Numbered from the stretch's first letter, positions 17,586 through 27,731 are shown. The stretch is 64,000 bases of DNA from Dyella sp. M7H15-1 (GCF_004114615.1 NZ_CP035300.1:2108001-2172000), one strand, 5' to 3'. A program made the numbers and translations. The notes: generated by a model from the letters alone, not told the origin.

Positions 17586-18689
17586 TTAAGCATGCTTGCG
17601 GAAGTAGTACCAACCCATAGTCGCCAGCAACAATGCAGGCAGGATATTGGCCACCAGCGGCGGGATGCCGTACACCGTGCCAAAACTCACGATCGCCTTC
17701 TGCACGAAATACCAACTGATCGCCAGGATCATGCCCATGAAGATGCGCTTGCCCAGGCCACCCGAACGCAAAGCGCCGAAGGCAAACGGCATCGAGCACA
17801 ACACCAACGCCAACACATTGAACGGGTAGGTGATGCGACTCCACAGCGGAATTTCGTACGGTCGCGTGTTCTCGCCGTTTTTCTTCTTGTATTCGATGAT
17901 GTGCTGCAAATCGCGTATGGCTAGATATTGCGGCTGCACGAGTGACTGTTGCAGCACTTCCGGATCCAGCTTGGAATCCCAGCGTTCGCTGCTAGAGGTA
18001 GTGCTATATACGCCCTTGTCGTCGAGCGTGGTGGTGCGCACGTGATCCAACACCCATTCCTTGCCCACTTGCTCGGCCGTGTTGGCTTGGTCGAAGCGGC
18101 TCAACTGCTGGCCATCGGGCGTTAGGGTGAAAACACGCACGTCCATGAGCTGCACATAGGAGTGATCGCCCGCATTGCGCAAAGCGCTGTTCTTGGCATT
18201 GATGATGCGGTCACCATCACGCGCCCACAAACCGCTGCTGGTTAGTCCCAAATTGCCGCCGGACCGCAGGCGCAACTGCAACGCCTGGGCCTGCTGATCG
18301 CCCCATGGACCAATGGTTTCGCCCATGATCACCACACCGACAATCAACACCGCCACCACACCTACCGCCGACACCGCAATACGCAGGCGCGACATGCCGG
18401 CTGCACGCAATGCGGTCAGCTCGCCCGTGGAAGCCAGGCCACCGAGACCAAGCAATCCGCCAATCAGCGAAGCAAAGGTGAACATCTCGTACATGCGGCG
18501 CGGGATCGTCACTACGATGTAGAAGATCGCGTTGCTTAGCGTATAGCCATTGCGGCCGATGTAGCCGAGCTGGCGCACGAACTGGATCATCGCATCCAGG
18601 CCGATCAATACCAGCCACACCAGCAGCATCGAGCCGAGTACGGTCACGCCGATCAGCCAATCCACCCGCTTGATACGCACAACCGCCAT
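17586..18689 (-). CDS. lptG: LPS export ABC transporter permease LptG
   Basis: A 367-residue inner-membrane permease of the LptB2FG complex, which extracts lipopolysaccharide from the inner membrane and passes it to LptC/A. It has the YjgP/YjgQ layout: two helices near the N-terminus, the coupling-helix region (TGELTALRAAGMSRLRI, about 90-106), a large periplasmic beta-jellyroll, then helices ending near residue 360. It overlaps lptF by one base (TGATG), so translation is coupled. Confidence 0.95.
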   Translation of the reverse strand: MAVVRIKRVDWLIGVTVLGSMLLVWLVLIGLDAMIQFVRQLGYIGRNGYTLSNAIFYIVVTIPRRMYEMFTFASLIGGLLGLGGLASTGELTALRAAGMSRLRIAVSAVGVVAVLIVGVVIMGETIGPWGDQQAQALQLRLRSGGNLGLTSSGLWARDGDRIINAKNSALRNAGDHSYVQLMDVRVFTLTPDGQQLSRFDQANTAEQVGKEWVLDHVRTTTLDDKGVYSTTSSSERWDSKLDPEVLQQSLVQPQYLAIRDLQHIIEYKKKNGENTRPYEIPLWSRITYPFNVLALVLCSMPFAFGALRSGGLGKRIFMGMILAISWYFVQKAIVSFGTVYGIPPLVANILPALLLATMGWYYFRKHA

Positions 18690-19792
18690 CAGGCGCTCGG
18701 CTTACGCGGCTTACGCGCGACATAGTGGTTACGAAATGCGTTTGCGGCAATCACAAACAAGGCCAGGCTGAGCAGCCACATCGGCCAGGGATGATGCCAA
18801 TGACCTTTGGCGAGCTGCCCCCGACAAAGCGCCAGCAGGTTGTAATACAGGAAGAAACCGAGCACCGCGATCAGTATACGCCCATAACGCGGTTCACGCG
18901 GCGTTTGACGCGACAGCGGCATCGCCAGCATCAGCAGCGCCAGCGTCATCATCGGTACCACCGTACGCCAGGCGAACTCGGCGCGCGCATCCGGCGTGGG
19001 ATTCTTGATCAGGTCGATCATGCCCAGGTTGTGGATGGGATCGGTTTCGTCATCGGACTGGATCGCCGACAACGCGTTGTCATTACGCACATACCGCATG
19101 CGGCGCCAGTTGTCCGCACCCAGCTGAATTTCATACTGCCAACCGGTGTTCAAGGCGAGGTAGCGGTTGCTGGAGTCGCTGTTGGAATACAGGTGGCCAT
19201 TCTTGCCGGTGGCCATTTTCATGGTCAGGCTGCCGTCCTTGTTGGTACGTTCCTGGGCAATGAAGGTGTTACCAAGCTTCTGGCCATCACGGCTGAGGTA
19301 ATCCACCAGGATGATGCCACCTTTGCCCGGCAGCTCGGTAAAGCGGCCTGCATCCAGGCCAGCCGCAATGATGGAGCGGTTGGCGGCCGCGACCAGATTG
19401 TCTGACGTGTGCGACGCCAACGGCCCCAGCCACATCGCCACCGTGCTTACCGCCGCGATCATGAGCACGGCGATGATCGACATCGGACGCAACAGGCCAC
19501 CCATGCCCATGCCGGACGAGGCCAGCACGTGCATCTCGCTTTCGCGATACATGCGACCAAAGGACTGCAGCACGCCCAGGAAGCCGGCCAGCGGCAGCAT
19601 GGTGGACAAACTGTCCACCATGTTCAGGCCCAGCACCTGGAACATCACGCTGGCCGGAAAGCTACCTTTGGCCACCTGCTCAAGCACGTGCGCAAAGGAA
19701 GTGCCAGCCATGATCACCAGCAGCACGATGACTGTGGCGCCTACAGTCTGGCCCAGCTCGCGCAGGAAGTATCGGTCTAGGATGCTCAGCAT
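18689..19792 (-). CDS. lptF: LPS export ABC transporter permease LptF
   Basis: Partner permease of LptG, also 367 residues, with the same architecture: N-terminal helices, the coupling stretch RMYRESEMHVLASSGMGMGG, periplasmic jellyroll (about 130-260) and C-terminal helices. It starts at ATG 19792 and is divergent from pepA with a 97-base shared promoter gap, the common arrangement in gammaproteobacteria. Confidence 0.95.
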   Translation of the reverse strand: MLSILDRYFLRELGQTVGATVIVLLVIMAGTSFAHVLEQVAKGSFPASVMFQVLGLNMVDSLSTMLPLAGFLGVLQSFGRMYRESEMHVLASSGMGMGGLLRPMSIIAVLMIAAVSTVAMWLGPLASHTSDNLVAAANRSIIAAGLDAGRFTELPGKGGIILVDYLSRDGQKLGNTFIAQERTNKDGSLTMKMATGKNGHLYSNSDSSNRYLALNTGWQYEIQLGADNWRRMRYVRNDNALSAIQSDDETDPIHNLGMIDLIKNPTPDARAEFAWRTVVPMMTLALLMLAMPLSRQTPREPRYGRILIAVLGFFLYYNLLALCRGQLAKGHWHHPWPMWLLSLALFVIAANAFRNHYVARKPRKPSA

Positions 19793-19889
19793 GCGATAGA
19801 ATAGTGGGTTCCATGCCCCTTCCGTGTTGGAGAGGCAAACCTTAAGTCTAGCCGGTTCAGCGCGCGCCGGCTTCCCGCAGGAAATGACG

Positions 19890-21380
19890 ATGACGCTTCA
19901 ATTCAGCCTTGACACCGCCGCTCCCGAAACCGCCGAAACCCCTTGCATAGTGGTCGGCGTCTACGAAAACGGCCTGCTGACCAGCGCTGCAGCGCGCGTG
20001 GACAGTGCTACCGGCGGCGCCATCAAACGCCAGGTGGAAAGCGGCGATATCAACGGCAAGGCCGCCAGCACCACCGTGCTGTTCGCGCCAGAAGGCATCA
20101 AGGCCAAACGCGTGCTGGTAGTTGGCCTGGGTTCGCAGAAAACCTTCGACGCTGCCCGCTTCCAGAAGGTGAACCTGGAAGCCGCCCGTGCGCTGACACG
20201 CCTGCCGATCGGCAGCGCCATGTCGTTTCTGGCCGACGTGGACGTGCCCGGCCACGATGCCGCATGGCGCGTGCGCACCGCCGCGCTGGCCGCCGATCAC
20301 GCCGCCTACCGCTACACCGCCACGCTCAAACCGCGCGAGAAAAGCAGTCAGCCCGAACTGGGCAGCATTGCCTTCGCTAGCGCCGAGAACGCCCCAATGG
20401 GTATCGACCAAGCCGCCGCCATCGCCGAAGGCGTACGCTTTGCCCGGGAATTGGCGAACCTGCCGCCGAACATCTGCAACCCCGCCTACATCGCAGAACA
20501 AGCCGTGACATTTGCCGAGGCGCATGACAGCGTGAGCTGCACCGTGCTCGACCACGAGGAGATGGAAAAACTCCGCTTCGGCTCCCTGCTTGCCGTCGGT
20601 CGCGGCTCGGCCAACAAGCCCAAGCTGATCGCGCTTCAATACAAGGGCGGCGCGGCAGATGAAAAGCCCTACGCCTTCGTCGGCAAAGGCATCACCTTTG
20701 ACACCGGTGGCATCAGCCTCAAGCCCGGCCCGGGCATGGAAGAAATGAAGTTCGACATGGGTGGTGCCGCAGGCGTGCTGGGTGCCTTTGTCGCGGCCGT
20801 GAAGATGGGCCTGAAGCTCAATTTGGTATGCGTGGTGCCCGCCGTGGAAAACATGCCCGACGGCGACGCCTATCGTCCGAGCGACGTGCTTACCAGCCTG
20901 TCCGGCATCACCATTGAAGTACTCAACACCGATGCCGAAGGCCGCCTGATCCTGTGCGATGCCCTCACCTACACCGCCCAGACCTTCCAGCCGAAGGCGC
21001 TGATCGACGCTGCCACATTGACCGGTGCCTGCGTCATTGCCCTGGGCAAGCACGCCAGCGGCCTGATGAGCAAGCACGACGATCTGGCCGAAGAACTGCT
21101 CAGCGCCGGCGAAAACACGCTTGATCGCGCCTGGCGCCTGCCGCTATGGGATGACTATCAGGCCCAACTCGACTCCGGGTTCGCCGATGTCGCCAACATC
21201 GGTGGCAAGCATGCAGGCGCCATCACGGCGGGCTGCTTCCTGTCGCGCTTCACCGAGGGTCAACGCTGGGCACACCTGGATATTGCCGGTACCGCATGGG
21301 ACGAAGGCCGCAAAGGCCTGGCCACCGGCCGCCCGGTGCCGCTGCTGGCGCAGTGGCTGATCGACCGAAGCGAGAAGTGA
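19890..21380 (+). CDS. pepA: Leucyl aminopeptidase PepA
   Basis: A 496-residue M17 cytosolic aminopeptidase that removes N-terminal residues and in some bacteria doubles as a DNA-binding protein. ATG 19890 was chosen because AGGA lies 7 bases ahead; the ATG at 19884 is too close to that site. The C-terminal catalytic domain shows KGITFDTGGISLKPG with metal-binding Lys and Asp, FDMGGAA, and the signature NTDAEGRLIL with metal-binding Asp and Glu and catalytic Arg. An N-terminal macro-like domain occupies roughly 1-180. Confidence 0.96.
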   Translation: MTLQFSLDTAAPETAETPCIVVGVYENGLLTSAAARVDSATGGAIKRQVESGDINGKAASTTVLFAPEGIKAKRVLVVGLGSQKTFDAARFQKVNLEAARALTRLPIGSAMSFLADVDVPGHDAAWRVRTAALAADHAAYRYTATLKPREKSSQPELGSIAFASAENAPMGIDQAAAIAEGVRFARELANLPPNICNPAYIAEQAVTFAEAHDSVSCTVLDHEEMEKLRFGSLLAVGRGSANKPKLIALQYKGGAADEKPYAFVGKGITFDTGGISLKPGPGMEEMKFDMGGAAGVLGAFVAAVKMGLKLNLVCVVPAVENMPDGDAYRPSDVLTSLSGITIEVLNTDAEGRLILCDALTYTAQTFQPKALIDAATLTGACVIALGKHASGLMSKHDDLAEELLSAGENTLDRAWRLPLWDDYQAQLDSGFADVANIGGKHAGAITAGCFLSRFTEGQRWAHLDIAGTAWDEGRKGLATGRPVPLLAQWLIDRSEK

Positions 21381-21464
21381 GTGGTGAGGAGTGAGAGAAA
21401 AGCAGCCACGTACCGCTTTATCCTCTTCTCTTATTTCTCACTTCCTAGTCGATCTCTTTAAAAC
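21381..21464. repeat. Imperfect hairpin between pepA and holC
   Basis: AGTGAGAGAAAAG near 21392 pairs imperfectly with CTTCTCTTATTTCTCACT near 21425-21442. This AT-richer hairpin may end pepA transcription or be a dispersed repeat. Confidence 0.35.
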
Positions 21465-21887
21465 ATGCCTCGCGCCGACTTTTATCTGATCGCCAAACCA
21501 CGCTTCAGCGAACAACCCTTGTTGCTCGTGTGCGAACTCGCGCGCAAGGCGTATGTGGCGCAGCAGCCCACGCTGATCCTGACGCGCGATTTCGCCCAAG
21601 CCGAAGCACTCGACGAACTGCTGTGGTCGTTCGACGAAGACACCTTCATCCCGCATCAGCTTGCCGGTGATGACGACGACGAACACACCGCCGTGCTGAT
21701 CGTGCCACCCGGCGTGGATACGCCCACGCGTGCACTCTTGATCAACCTGCGCGAAGAATGCCCACGCAGTTGCGGCGACCGCGTGCTGGAAGTGGTGGCC
21801 GCCGACCCAGTGGAGCGCGATGGCTCGCGTGTACGCTGGCGGGAGTACCAACGGCTCGGATTCGACGTCAACAAATTCGACATGTAA
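21465..21887 (+). CDS. holC: DNA polymerase III chi subunit HolC
   Basis: A 140-residue clamp-loader accessory subunit that links the DnaX complex to SSB. It begins MPRADFYLI, as in other chi proteins, and has the family's DELLWSFDEDTFIPHQLAG segment and a C-terminal WREYQRLGFDV. It follows pepA as in many gammaproteobacteria; valS, often next, is absent here and replaced by cytochrome b561. Confidence 0.92.
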   Translation: MPRADFYLIAKPRFSEQPLLLVCELARKAYVAQQPTLILTRDFAQAEALDELLWSFDEDTFIPHQLAGDDDDEHTAVLIVPPGVDTPTRALLINLREECPRSCGDRVLEVVAADPVERDGSRVRWREYQRLGFDVNKFDM

Positions 21888-21896
21888 GGAACATCC

Positions 21897-22478
21897 ATGA
21901 GCCTGCGCAGTGACAACCGCCAATGGGGATCGGTGGCCAAGTTTTTCCATTGGATCGTTGCCTTGGGAATTCTAGGCAATGGCGTGTGGGGGCTGCTGAT
22001 GACCGGCATGTCGCCATCCATGAGCAAGATCAACATCTATGCCCTGCACAAGTCGATCGGCCTGACGGTGCTGGCGCTGTTCTTTCTGCGTGTGGCCTGG
22101 CGCCTGTTCGATCGCGCCCCGCCGGATGAACCCGCGCCGCGCTGGCAGCGTATCGCCGCGCATGCCACGCATGTCTTGCTGTATGGCTTCATCATCGCGT
22201 TACCGTTGAGCGGCTGGCTCTACAACTCGCTACATGGTTATCCGCTGCAATGGTTCAAGCTGTTCAACCTGCCGGCGCTGGCGGACAAGAATCCGGACAT
22301 GGCGCATACCATGCACGCCGTACATGAATACCTGTTCTACCTATTACTGTTAGTGTTGATCGGCCACGTCTGCGCAGCGCTGAAACATCATATTTTGGAC
22401 CGGGACAACGTATTGCGCCGCATGCTGCCGTTTGGTCGCGTACGCTCCGGCAAGCCTCCCTCAGGAGAAACCCCATGA
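21897..22478 (+). CDS. Cytochrome b561 family membrane protein
   Basis: A 193-residue four-helix diheme cytochrome b that would pass electrons between the quinone pool and periplasmic or membrane partners; E. coli CybB and CpoB-type relatives act as superoxide-quinone oxidoreductases. Likely heme ligands sit in FHWIVA (about 18), ALHKSIG (about 50), and VHEYLF plus LKHHIL near 140-165. It overlaps yceI by ATGA, and b561-YceI pairs recur in proteobacteria, suggesting joint work on isoprenoid quinones. Confidence 0.9.
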   Translation: MSLRSDNRQWGSVAKFFHWIVALGILGNGVWGLLMTGMSPSMSKINIYALHKSIGLTVLALFFLRVAWRLFDRAPPDEPAPRWQRIAAHATHVLLYGFIIALPLSGWLYNSLHGYPLQWFKLFNLPALADKNPDMAHTMHAVHEYLFYLLLLVLIGHVCAALKHHILDRDNVLRRMLPFGRVRSGKPPSGETP

Positions 22479-23035
22479 ACCGCAGCTATTCTCTTTTGCT
22501 TGTATTGTTGCTGGCACTTGCCCTTCCCTGCGCCGCCAAGGCGGCCGATTACGCGGTGCAGCCCTCGGGCAGCACATTGGGTTTCGCCAGTAGCTTCCAG
22601 GGCAGCAACTTCGATGGCCAGTTCGGCAAATGGACGGCCACCATCAACTATGACGCCGCCAAGCTCGCTACCTCGAAGTTCGATGTCACGGTTGACCTGT
22701 CCAGTGCCAAGACCGGTGACAGCGATCGCGACAATGCTCTGCCTGGGTCTGACTTCTTTGACGTAGCCAAATACCCACAAGCGCATTTCGTCACTACCGG
22801 CTTCCGCCAGCAGGGCGGTCAGGTGATCGCCGATGGCACGCTGACGCTGCGCGGCGTTACCAAGCCGCTGAGCCTGAATGTGACCTTCAAGCCGCAAGGT
22901 AGCGGCGCCACACTGGACGTCAGTGGCTCAGTGAATCGCCTTGACTTTGGTGTCGGTGGTGGGGAGTACAAGGACACATCGGTGATGGGTGCGGATGTAA
23001 AGGTGACCGCACACTTGATTCTCACTGCGAAGTAA
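22475..23035 (+). CDS. YceI-family periplasmic lipocalin-like protein
   Basis: A 186-residue exported protein with a signal peptide cut after AAKA (about residue 23). YceI proteins form a closed barrel that binds long isoprenoids such as ubiquinone-8. Family signatures seen: DYAVQPSGSTLGF, ATSKFDVTVDLSS, FFDVAKYPQAHFVTTGF, DGTLTLRGVTKPLSL. Translation is coupled to the b561 gene by ATGA, which supports a shared role in electron or quinone transfer. Confidence 0.93.
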   Translation: MNRSYSLLLVLLLALALPCAAKAADYAVQPSGSTLGFASSFQGSNFDGQFGKWTATINYDAAKLATSKFDVTVDLSSAKTGDSDRDNALPGSDFFDVAKYPQAHFVTTGFRQQGGQVIADGTLTLRGVTKPLSLNVTFKPQGSGATLDVSGSVNRLDFGVGGGEYKDTSVMGADVKVTAHLILTAK

Positions 23036-23078
23036 GCACCGGCCAGTACCCATAGATGGGGTTATACCCAACCCACTG

Positions 23079-23312
23079 CTACGGCTGCTCGATGAAATCG
23101 CGCACCGTGGTTTCGTCGAACGGCCAGTCCAGTTCCCTTCCGTCGCGCAGATCACGCAATACCGGCACCCGCGTGCCGTAGCGTTCCGCCAGCTCGGTGC
23201 TATCGTCCACCCAGACACTATCGAAATCCGGCGCGCGCGCCTGGGCCAGCACCTCCAAAGCCTGGTCGCACAGATGGCAATAGTCACGTTGATAGAGCAC
23301 CAGATAAACCAT
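23079..23312 (-). CDS. Small glutaredoxin-like protein (DUF836 type)
   Basis: A 77-residue thioredoxin-fold protein with the redox motif CHLC at residues 12-15, followed by the helix ALEVLAQA and the cis-Pro region TRVPVLRD (about 47-54). Such mini-glutaredoxins are widespread and mostly uncharacterised. It lies alone between convergent yceI and divergent sdaA. Confidence 0.85.
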   Translation of the reverse strand: MVYLVLYQRDYCHLCDQALEVLAQARAPDFDSVWVDDSTELAERYGTRVPVLRDLRDGRELDWPFDETTVRDFIEQP

Positions 23313-23388
23313 ACGTGCGCTTGCGGAATGCCCTTCAGGGAATGCCCGCGTAGAATACTGAATTCATCCCCGTCACCGCAGTGCACCC

Positions 23389-24771
23389 ATGGCCGTCAGC
23401 GCTTTCGACATCTTCAAGATCGGCATAGGCCCGTCGTCCTCCCACACCGTCGGTCCCATGCGCGCGGCAGCCCGTTTCTCCGAGCGCTGGCTGGAAGAGA
23501 AAGGCGTGCTTGACCGCGTTGCGCGGGTCCGTTCAGAGCTGTATGGATCGCTGGCCATGACCGGCCGTGGGCACGGCACGGACAAGGCGGTGCTGTTGGG
23601 CTTTGAAGGCGAACATCCCGATACGGTGGACCCGGACCGGATTCCAGAAATCCTCAGACGCGTGCGCACCAGCCAACGCATCCGCATCCTGGGCAAGCAC
23701 GAGATCGATTTCGAAGAGAAGCGCGACCTCATCTTCAACAAGCGCCAAAAGCTGCCCTTCCACACCAATGGCATGCGCTTCTCCGCCTACGATGCCGACG
23801 GCAACGAACTGGCCACGCGTGATTACTACTCCGTGGGCGGCGGGTTTGTGGTCAATCACGATGAAGCAGCGGAAGACCGCATCGTGGCCGATACCACCGA
23901 GCAACCTTATTCGTTCGGCACTGGCGAGCAATTGCTGGCGTTATGCGCACAGCACGGGCTGACCATTTCCCGGTTGATGATGGAGAACGAGAAGGTCTGG
24001 CGTACTGAAGCAGAAATCCGCGTGGGCCTGCTGAATATCTGGAAGGCCATGCAGAGTTGCGTCGAACGCGGCTTGCGCTCACCCGGTGTGTTGCCCGGCG
24101 GCTTGAAGGTCACGCGCCGCGCACCCGCCATGGCCGCCGAGCTGCGCAACCAACCGGAGGCATCTCTGAAAGATCCGCTGACCATTCTCGATTGGGTGAA
24201 TCTCTACGCGTTGGCAGTGAATGAAGAAAATGCCGCTGGCGGCAGGGTGGTCACCGCGCCAACCAACGGCGCGGCAGGCATCGTGCCGGCGGTGTTGCAT
24301 TACTACCACCGTTTCTGTCCCAAATCCGACGAAAACGGTGTGATCGACTTCCTGCTCACCGCCGCCGCGATCGGCATTCTTTACAAAGAAAATGCCTCCA
24401 TTTCCGGCGCCGAGGTCGGTTGTCAGGGCGAAGTCGGTGTGGCCTGCTCCATGGCCGCTGGTGGACTGACTGCCGCACTGGGCGGCAGTGTGCTGCAAAT
24501 CGAAAACGCTGCTGAAATCGGTATGGAACATAACCTGGGACTTACCTGCGATCCGATTGGCGGCCTAGTGCAGATTCCCTGCATCGAACGCAATGCCATG
24601 GGTTCGGTCAAAGCCATCAACGCCAGCCGCATGGCGCTGAAGAGCGACGGCAAGCACCGCGTTTCGCTCGACAAGGTGATCAAGACCATGCGCGATACCG
24701 GACGCGATATGAAAGATAAATATAAGGAAACGTCGCGCGGCGGTTTGGCGGTGAATGTAATCGAGTGTTGA
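23389..24771 (+). CDS. sdaA: L-serine ammonia-lyase, iron-sulfur type
   Basis: A 460-residue single-chain serine dehydratase that turns L-serine into pyruvate and ammonia. It has the N-terminal beta domain ([21 protein letters not shown]) and the alpha domain carrying the [4Fe-4S] cysteines: [30 protein letters not shown]. The substrate loop [10 protein letters not shown] is intact. It starts 76 bases from the divergent glutaredoxin gene. Its 3' end meets a decaying ParA gene on the other strand. Confidence 0.96.
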   Translation: MAVSAFDIFKIGIGPSSSHTVGPMRAAARFSERWLEEKGVLDRVARVRSELYGSLAMTGRGHGTDKAVLLGFEGEHPDTVDPDRIPEILRRVRTSQRIRILGKHEIDFEEKRDLIFNKRQKLPFHTNGMRFSAYDADGNELATRDYYSVGGGFVVNHDEAAEDRIVADTTEQPYSFGTGEQLLALCAQHGLTISRLMMENEKVWRTEAEIRVGLLNIWKAMQSCVERGLRSPGVLPGGLKVTRRAPAMAAELRNQPEASLKDPLTILDWVNLYALAVNEENAAGGRVVTAPTNGAAGIVPAVLHYYHRFCPKSDENGVIDFLLTAAAIGILYKENASISGAEVGCQGEVGVACSMAAGGLTAALGGSVLQIENAAEIGMEHNLGLTCDPIGGLVQIPCIERNAMGSVKAINASRMALKSDGKHRVSLDKVIKTMRDTGRDMKDKYKETSRGGLAVNVIEC

Positions 24772-24774
24772 GAA

Positions 24775-25690
24775 GCTTTAGCACCCTCAATTGACCAACA
24801 TTTCCGCATTCGTTGCAATAGCTGCAAGAAATCGTCATAGCACGCGTGCACCGCCTCCATATGAGAGCCAATCGCACCGTCGGAGGACTTGAGAAAAAAC
24901 ATGGGCTTATGGGCATCCATCGCCATCGGCATAAGACTTCGATAATGCTTGAGCAATGCCAATGCATAGGGGTGCCGCTCAGGAGTTAAGAATTTAGACC
25001 CAGGGGACTCAATCTAATACCGACTCACGATAGACTGCGGGAATCCTATTTAGCCAACGCTGGTAGGCCTTGACTGGACGACTATCGCGAACGCCATGTT
25101 GCATAACCACATAACCGCCGGGCGCCATCTGTCCAGAAGGAGCCTGTATATTTGCAGCCTGTGGTAACTCGAACAGCCGTTTCTGCCAGCCTTTACGCCA
25201 CTCGCGCAGCGTGGGCCCCAGATTTTTCAAACCTTGTAGCGAAAACAAATCGGGGGCGAGCGGTAGAATCACTCGCTCTGCGGCAATGAGTGCCGAACGA
25301 TTGATGGCCCCCAAATTAGGGCCTACGTCGATCAACACCAGCTCCGCTTTTGTTGCATCTGCTGCATGAAGAATGATTCGGTAAAACGCAGTAATGACCC
25401 GGAACGCCGCCTCCTCACCATCCAAGCATTTGGGCCAATTCTCCGAGAGTAAATCTTCAAAACGTGACAGAGCGAGATTTCCCGGCAACAAGGCCAACCC
25501 CTCTCGAATGCGCTCGACTGCGGGTGGTGCTATGTCCCCGGTACGACCCATCAATGGTCGCAAGTTACCGGAAACTGTGCCTTCGCCATCATTGCTCCAG
25601 AGCTGCTCAAGACGCTCCTCGTCCAAGAACATCGCACTCAAATTGGCTTGAGGATCAAGATCAACCACTAGAGTCTCCATTCCCCGATCA
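24775..25690 (-). pseudogene. Broken ParA-family partition ATPase gene
   Basis: Two reading frames together resemble a ParA/Soj-like ATPase. The first (25680 to about 25012) starts mid-domain at METLVVDLDPQANLS, the Walker A' strand, and runs through LVLIDVGPNLG to YRESVLD, then hits TGA. The C-terminal part (LALLKHYRSLMPMAMDAHKP to about LLQRMR) continues one frame over, so a single-base shift lies near 25010. The Walker A loop (KGGVGKT) is missing altogether: an in-frame stop lies a few codons before the Met. The 3' end runs into sdaA without a normal stop. Probably inactive. Confidence 0.75.
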
Positions 25691-25774
25691 GCACTTTTTT
25701 ATGTCCGCGCAATGCGCTTACTGGCGCAAGCATATGACGTTATGTCGACACATCGTTTTGAAACGCGTTTCGCC

Positions 25775-27061
25775 CTATTTCTCAAACGTAATGCTGGCCA
25801 CCGCACCATTGGTATCCGTCCGTGGCCGCATCGATACATCCCAGCCATAGAGTTCGCACAATCGTCGCACGATGGCCAGGCCCAAGCCCGCACCGCTGCC
25901 ACCCGCGCCTTCGCCACGCACACCACGCTGAAACAGGCGCTCGGCATCTTCCGGCTTGATGCCCGGCCCTGTGTCAATGATGTCGACCCGGCCTTTTTCC
26001 ACTTGCACGGTAACGCGACCTTCCAGCGTGTACTTGATGGCATTGCCGATCAGGTTGGTCAGTGCCACGGACAGCACCGATGCGGGTGCGTTGACACTGA
26101 CGGGATTCTTTTCGATCAGCTCGATCTCGATCGGCTTGTCCCGCACTTGCGGACGCTGGCTTTCGATGACGTCGGAGGCAACTTTGACCACCTCCGTGAC
26201 TTCACCTCGCGTCGGACCGCGGCGTTCGGCTCGCGATAGCAACAACAACGCCTCGATCAACTCAGTCGCCTGACGCGACGCGCGTTCGATGCGCTTGAGG
26301 CGTTCACGCAGCTTGTCAGTGAGATCGGGCGATCCCTGCAACAACTCAGTGGTGCTGGAGATGACCGCCAATGGCGTGCGCAACTCGTGGCTCACGTCCG
26401 AATTGAATTCGCGATCGCGCTCGACTATCGCCGTAAGGCGAGTGGAATACTCATCCAGCACTTGGGCCAGCTCGCCGACTTCGTCGTCCGCGAAATGAGG
26501 CGCCAGCGGCTCCGCGCGACCTGTCCTGCGGAAATCGCGCAAACGGTTGGCCAACTCGCTGACCGGCTTGAGCACTTTGCGCGATAGCCATAGGCCGATC
26601 GCCAGCGACAGCAAACTAAACAGGATGACCGCTGAGACTAGCGAGGTAATGAGTTGCCGTTTGCCCAGATCTTCGCGGCTGATGTCGTAGCTGATGAAAC
26701 CGATCAGTCCATACTTGCGCGCAACGGCCAGCTTGTAATGACGTGGACGGCCATCCTTGCCCATGTCCTGCATGTCGTAGACACCGGACGCAAGGTTCTG
26801 CCAGTCAAGCCGCGCCTTGTAGATAGTGCGGTCACTAAACATCCATGCATCGATCAACCTGGATCCGACCGGTTTGCTCGGGTCGGCGTGCGTAGATTCA
26901 ACGGCTTGGTCAACGTCGCTTTGCAGGCTTGCATTGACCAACTGGTTTTCGACCTTGGCGCGCACATACAACGACGCGATAGCAAACAACGCACTGAGAC
27001 CGAATCCAAACAGCGCGAAGGAGACAATGAGGCGAAAGCGCAGCTTACGCCGGGACTGCAT
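25775..27061 (-). CDS. Sensor histidine kinase
   Basis: A 428-residue membrane kinase. Helices at about 11-33 and 139-159 bracket a 105-residue periplasmic sensor; a short HAMP follows, then the H-box FNSDVSHELRTP (phospho-His 225), N-box NLIGNAIKY, G1 DTGPGI and G2 GSGAGLGLAIV. ATG 27061 was chosen over an upstream one because it starts cleanly before the first helix; it overlaps the regulator gene by 17 bases. Signal unknown; ColS-like kinases of xanthomonads have similar openings (weak inference). Confidence 0.9.
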   Translation of the reverse strand: MQSRRKLRFRLIVSFALFGFGLSALFAIASLYVRAKVENQLVNASLQSDVDQAVESTHADPSKPVGSRLIDAWMFSDRTIYKARLDWQNLASGVYDMQDMGKDGRPRHYKLAVARKYGLIGFISYDISREDLGKRQLITSLVSAVILFSLLSLAIGLWLSRKVLKPVSELANRLRDFRRTGRAEPLAPHFADDEVGELAQVLDEYSTRLTAIVERDREFNSDVSHELRTPLAVISSTTELLQGSPDLTDKLRERLKRIERASRQATELIEALLLLSRAERRGPTRGEVTEVVKVASDVIESQRPQVRDKPIEIELIEKNPVSVNAPASVLSVALTNLIGNAIKYTLEGRVTVQVEKGRVDIIDTGPGIKPEDAERLFQRGVRGEGAGGSGAGLGLAIVRRLCELYGWDVSMRPRTDTNGAVASITFEK

Positions 27062-27731
27062 CCGGATCGACCATGCGGTAACCGATGCCATGTCTGGTGT
27101 GGATCAACGCCTTGTCGAACGGCTTGTCGATCGCGGCACGCAGGCCATGGATATGTACGCGAAGGCTGTCGCTATCGGGCAGTTCCTCACCCCACACCTT
27201 CTGCTCGAGGTCTTGGCGGGTCACCACCGAAGGGCTGGCTTCCATCAGCGCCTGCAGCAGCTTCAGGCCGATCGGGTTGAGCTGGATCGATTTGCCCTCG
27301 CGGCTCACCGTCAGAGTGTCCAGGTTGTAAGTGAGATCAGCTACCTTCAGCACTCGGCTCTGCGGGCCTTTGCCGCGGCGTGCCAGTACTTCGAGGCGGG
27401 CAGCCAGTTCCTGCAGGGCGAATGGCTTGGTCATGTAGTCGTCGGCACCGGACTCGAAGCCTGTGAGCTTCTGCTCTAGGGCATCACGGGCGGTCAACAT
27501 CAACACCGGGGTTTGTTTGTGGGCCTCATGGCGCAGCTTGCGGGCGACATCCAAGCCATCCATACCCGGCAGGGTGAGGTCTAGCACGATCACATCGAAA
27601 TCGTGCACCACCGCCAGATGCAGGCCGGTGACGCCATCTCCGGCGAAATCCACTACATGGTCCCGACCCTCCAGATAATCACCAATATTGGTCGCGATAT
27701 CGCTGTTGTCTTCAATCACCAGAACGCGCAT
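27045..27731 (-). CDS. OmpR-family response regulator
   Basis: A 228-residue transcription regulator. Receiver residues: acidic pocket ED at 7-8, phospho-Asp 51 (IVLDLTLPG), Thr in LMLTARD and Lys in YMTKPF. A winged-helix DNA-binding domain fills about 130-225 (LNPIGLKLLQALME, DSDSLRVHIHGLRAAID, GIGYRMV). It is the cognate partner of the overlapping kinase gene. Targets cannot be named. Confidence 0.93.
   Translation of the reverse strand: MRVLVIEDNSDIATNIGDYLEGRDHVVDFAGDGVTGLHLAVVHDFDVIVLDLTLPGMDGLDVARKLRHEAHKQTPVLMLTARDALEQKLTGFESGADDYMTKPFALQELAARLEVLARRGKGPQSRVLKVADLTYNLDTLTVSREGKSIQLNPIGLKLLQALMEASPSVVTRQDLEQKVWGEELPDSDSLRVHIHGLRAAIDKPFDKALIHTRHGIGYRMVDPDAVPA

Noticed and set aside
19857-21077. 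406-codon minus-strand open frame
   Set aside because: Antisense shadow of pepA, with low-complexity Gly/His/Val translation and no family resemblance.
24423-24962. Intact 179-codon minus-strand gene overlapping sdaA
   Set aside because: Only the first 60 or so codons resemble a ParA C-terminus; the rest is antisense to sdaA, so it is treated as part of a broken gene.
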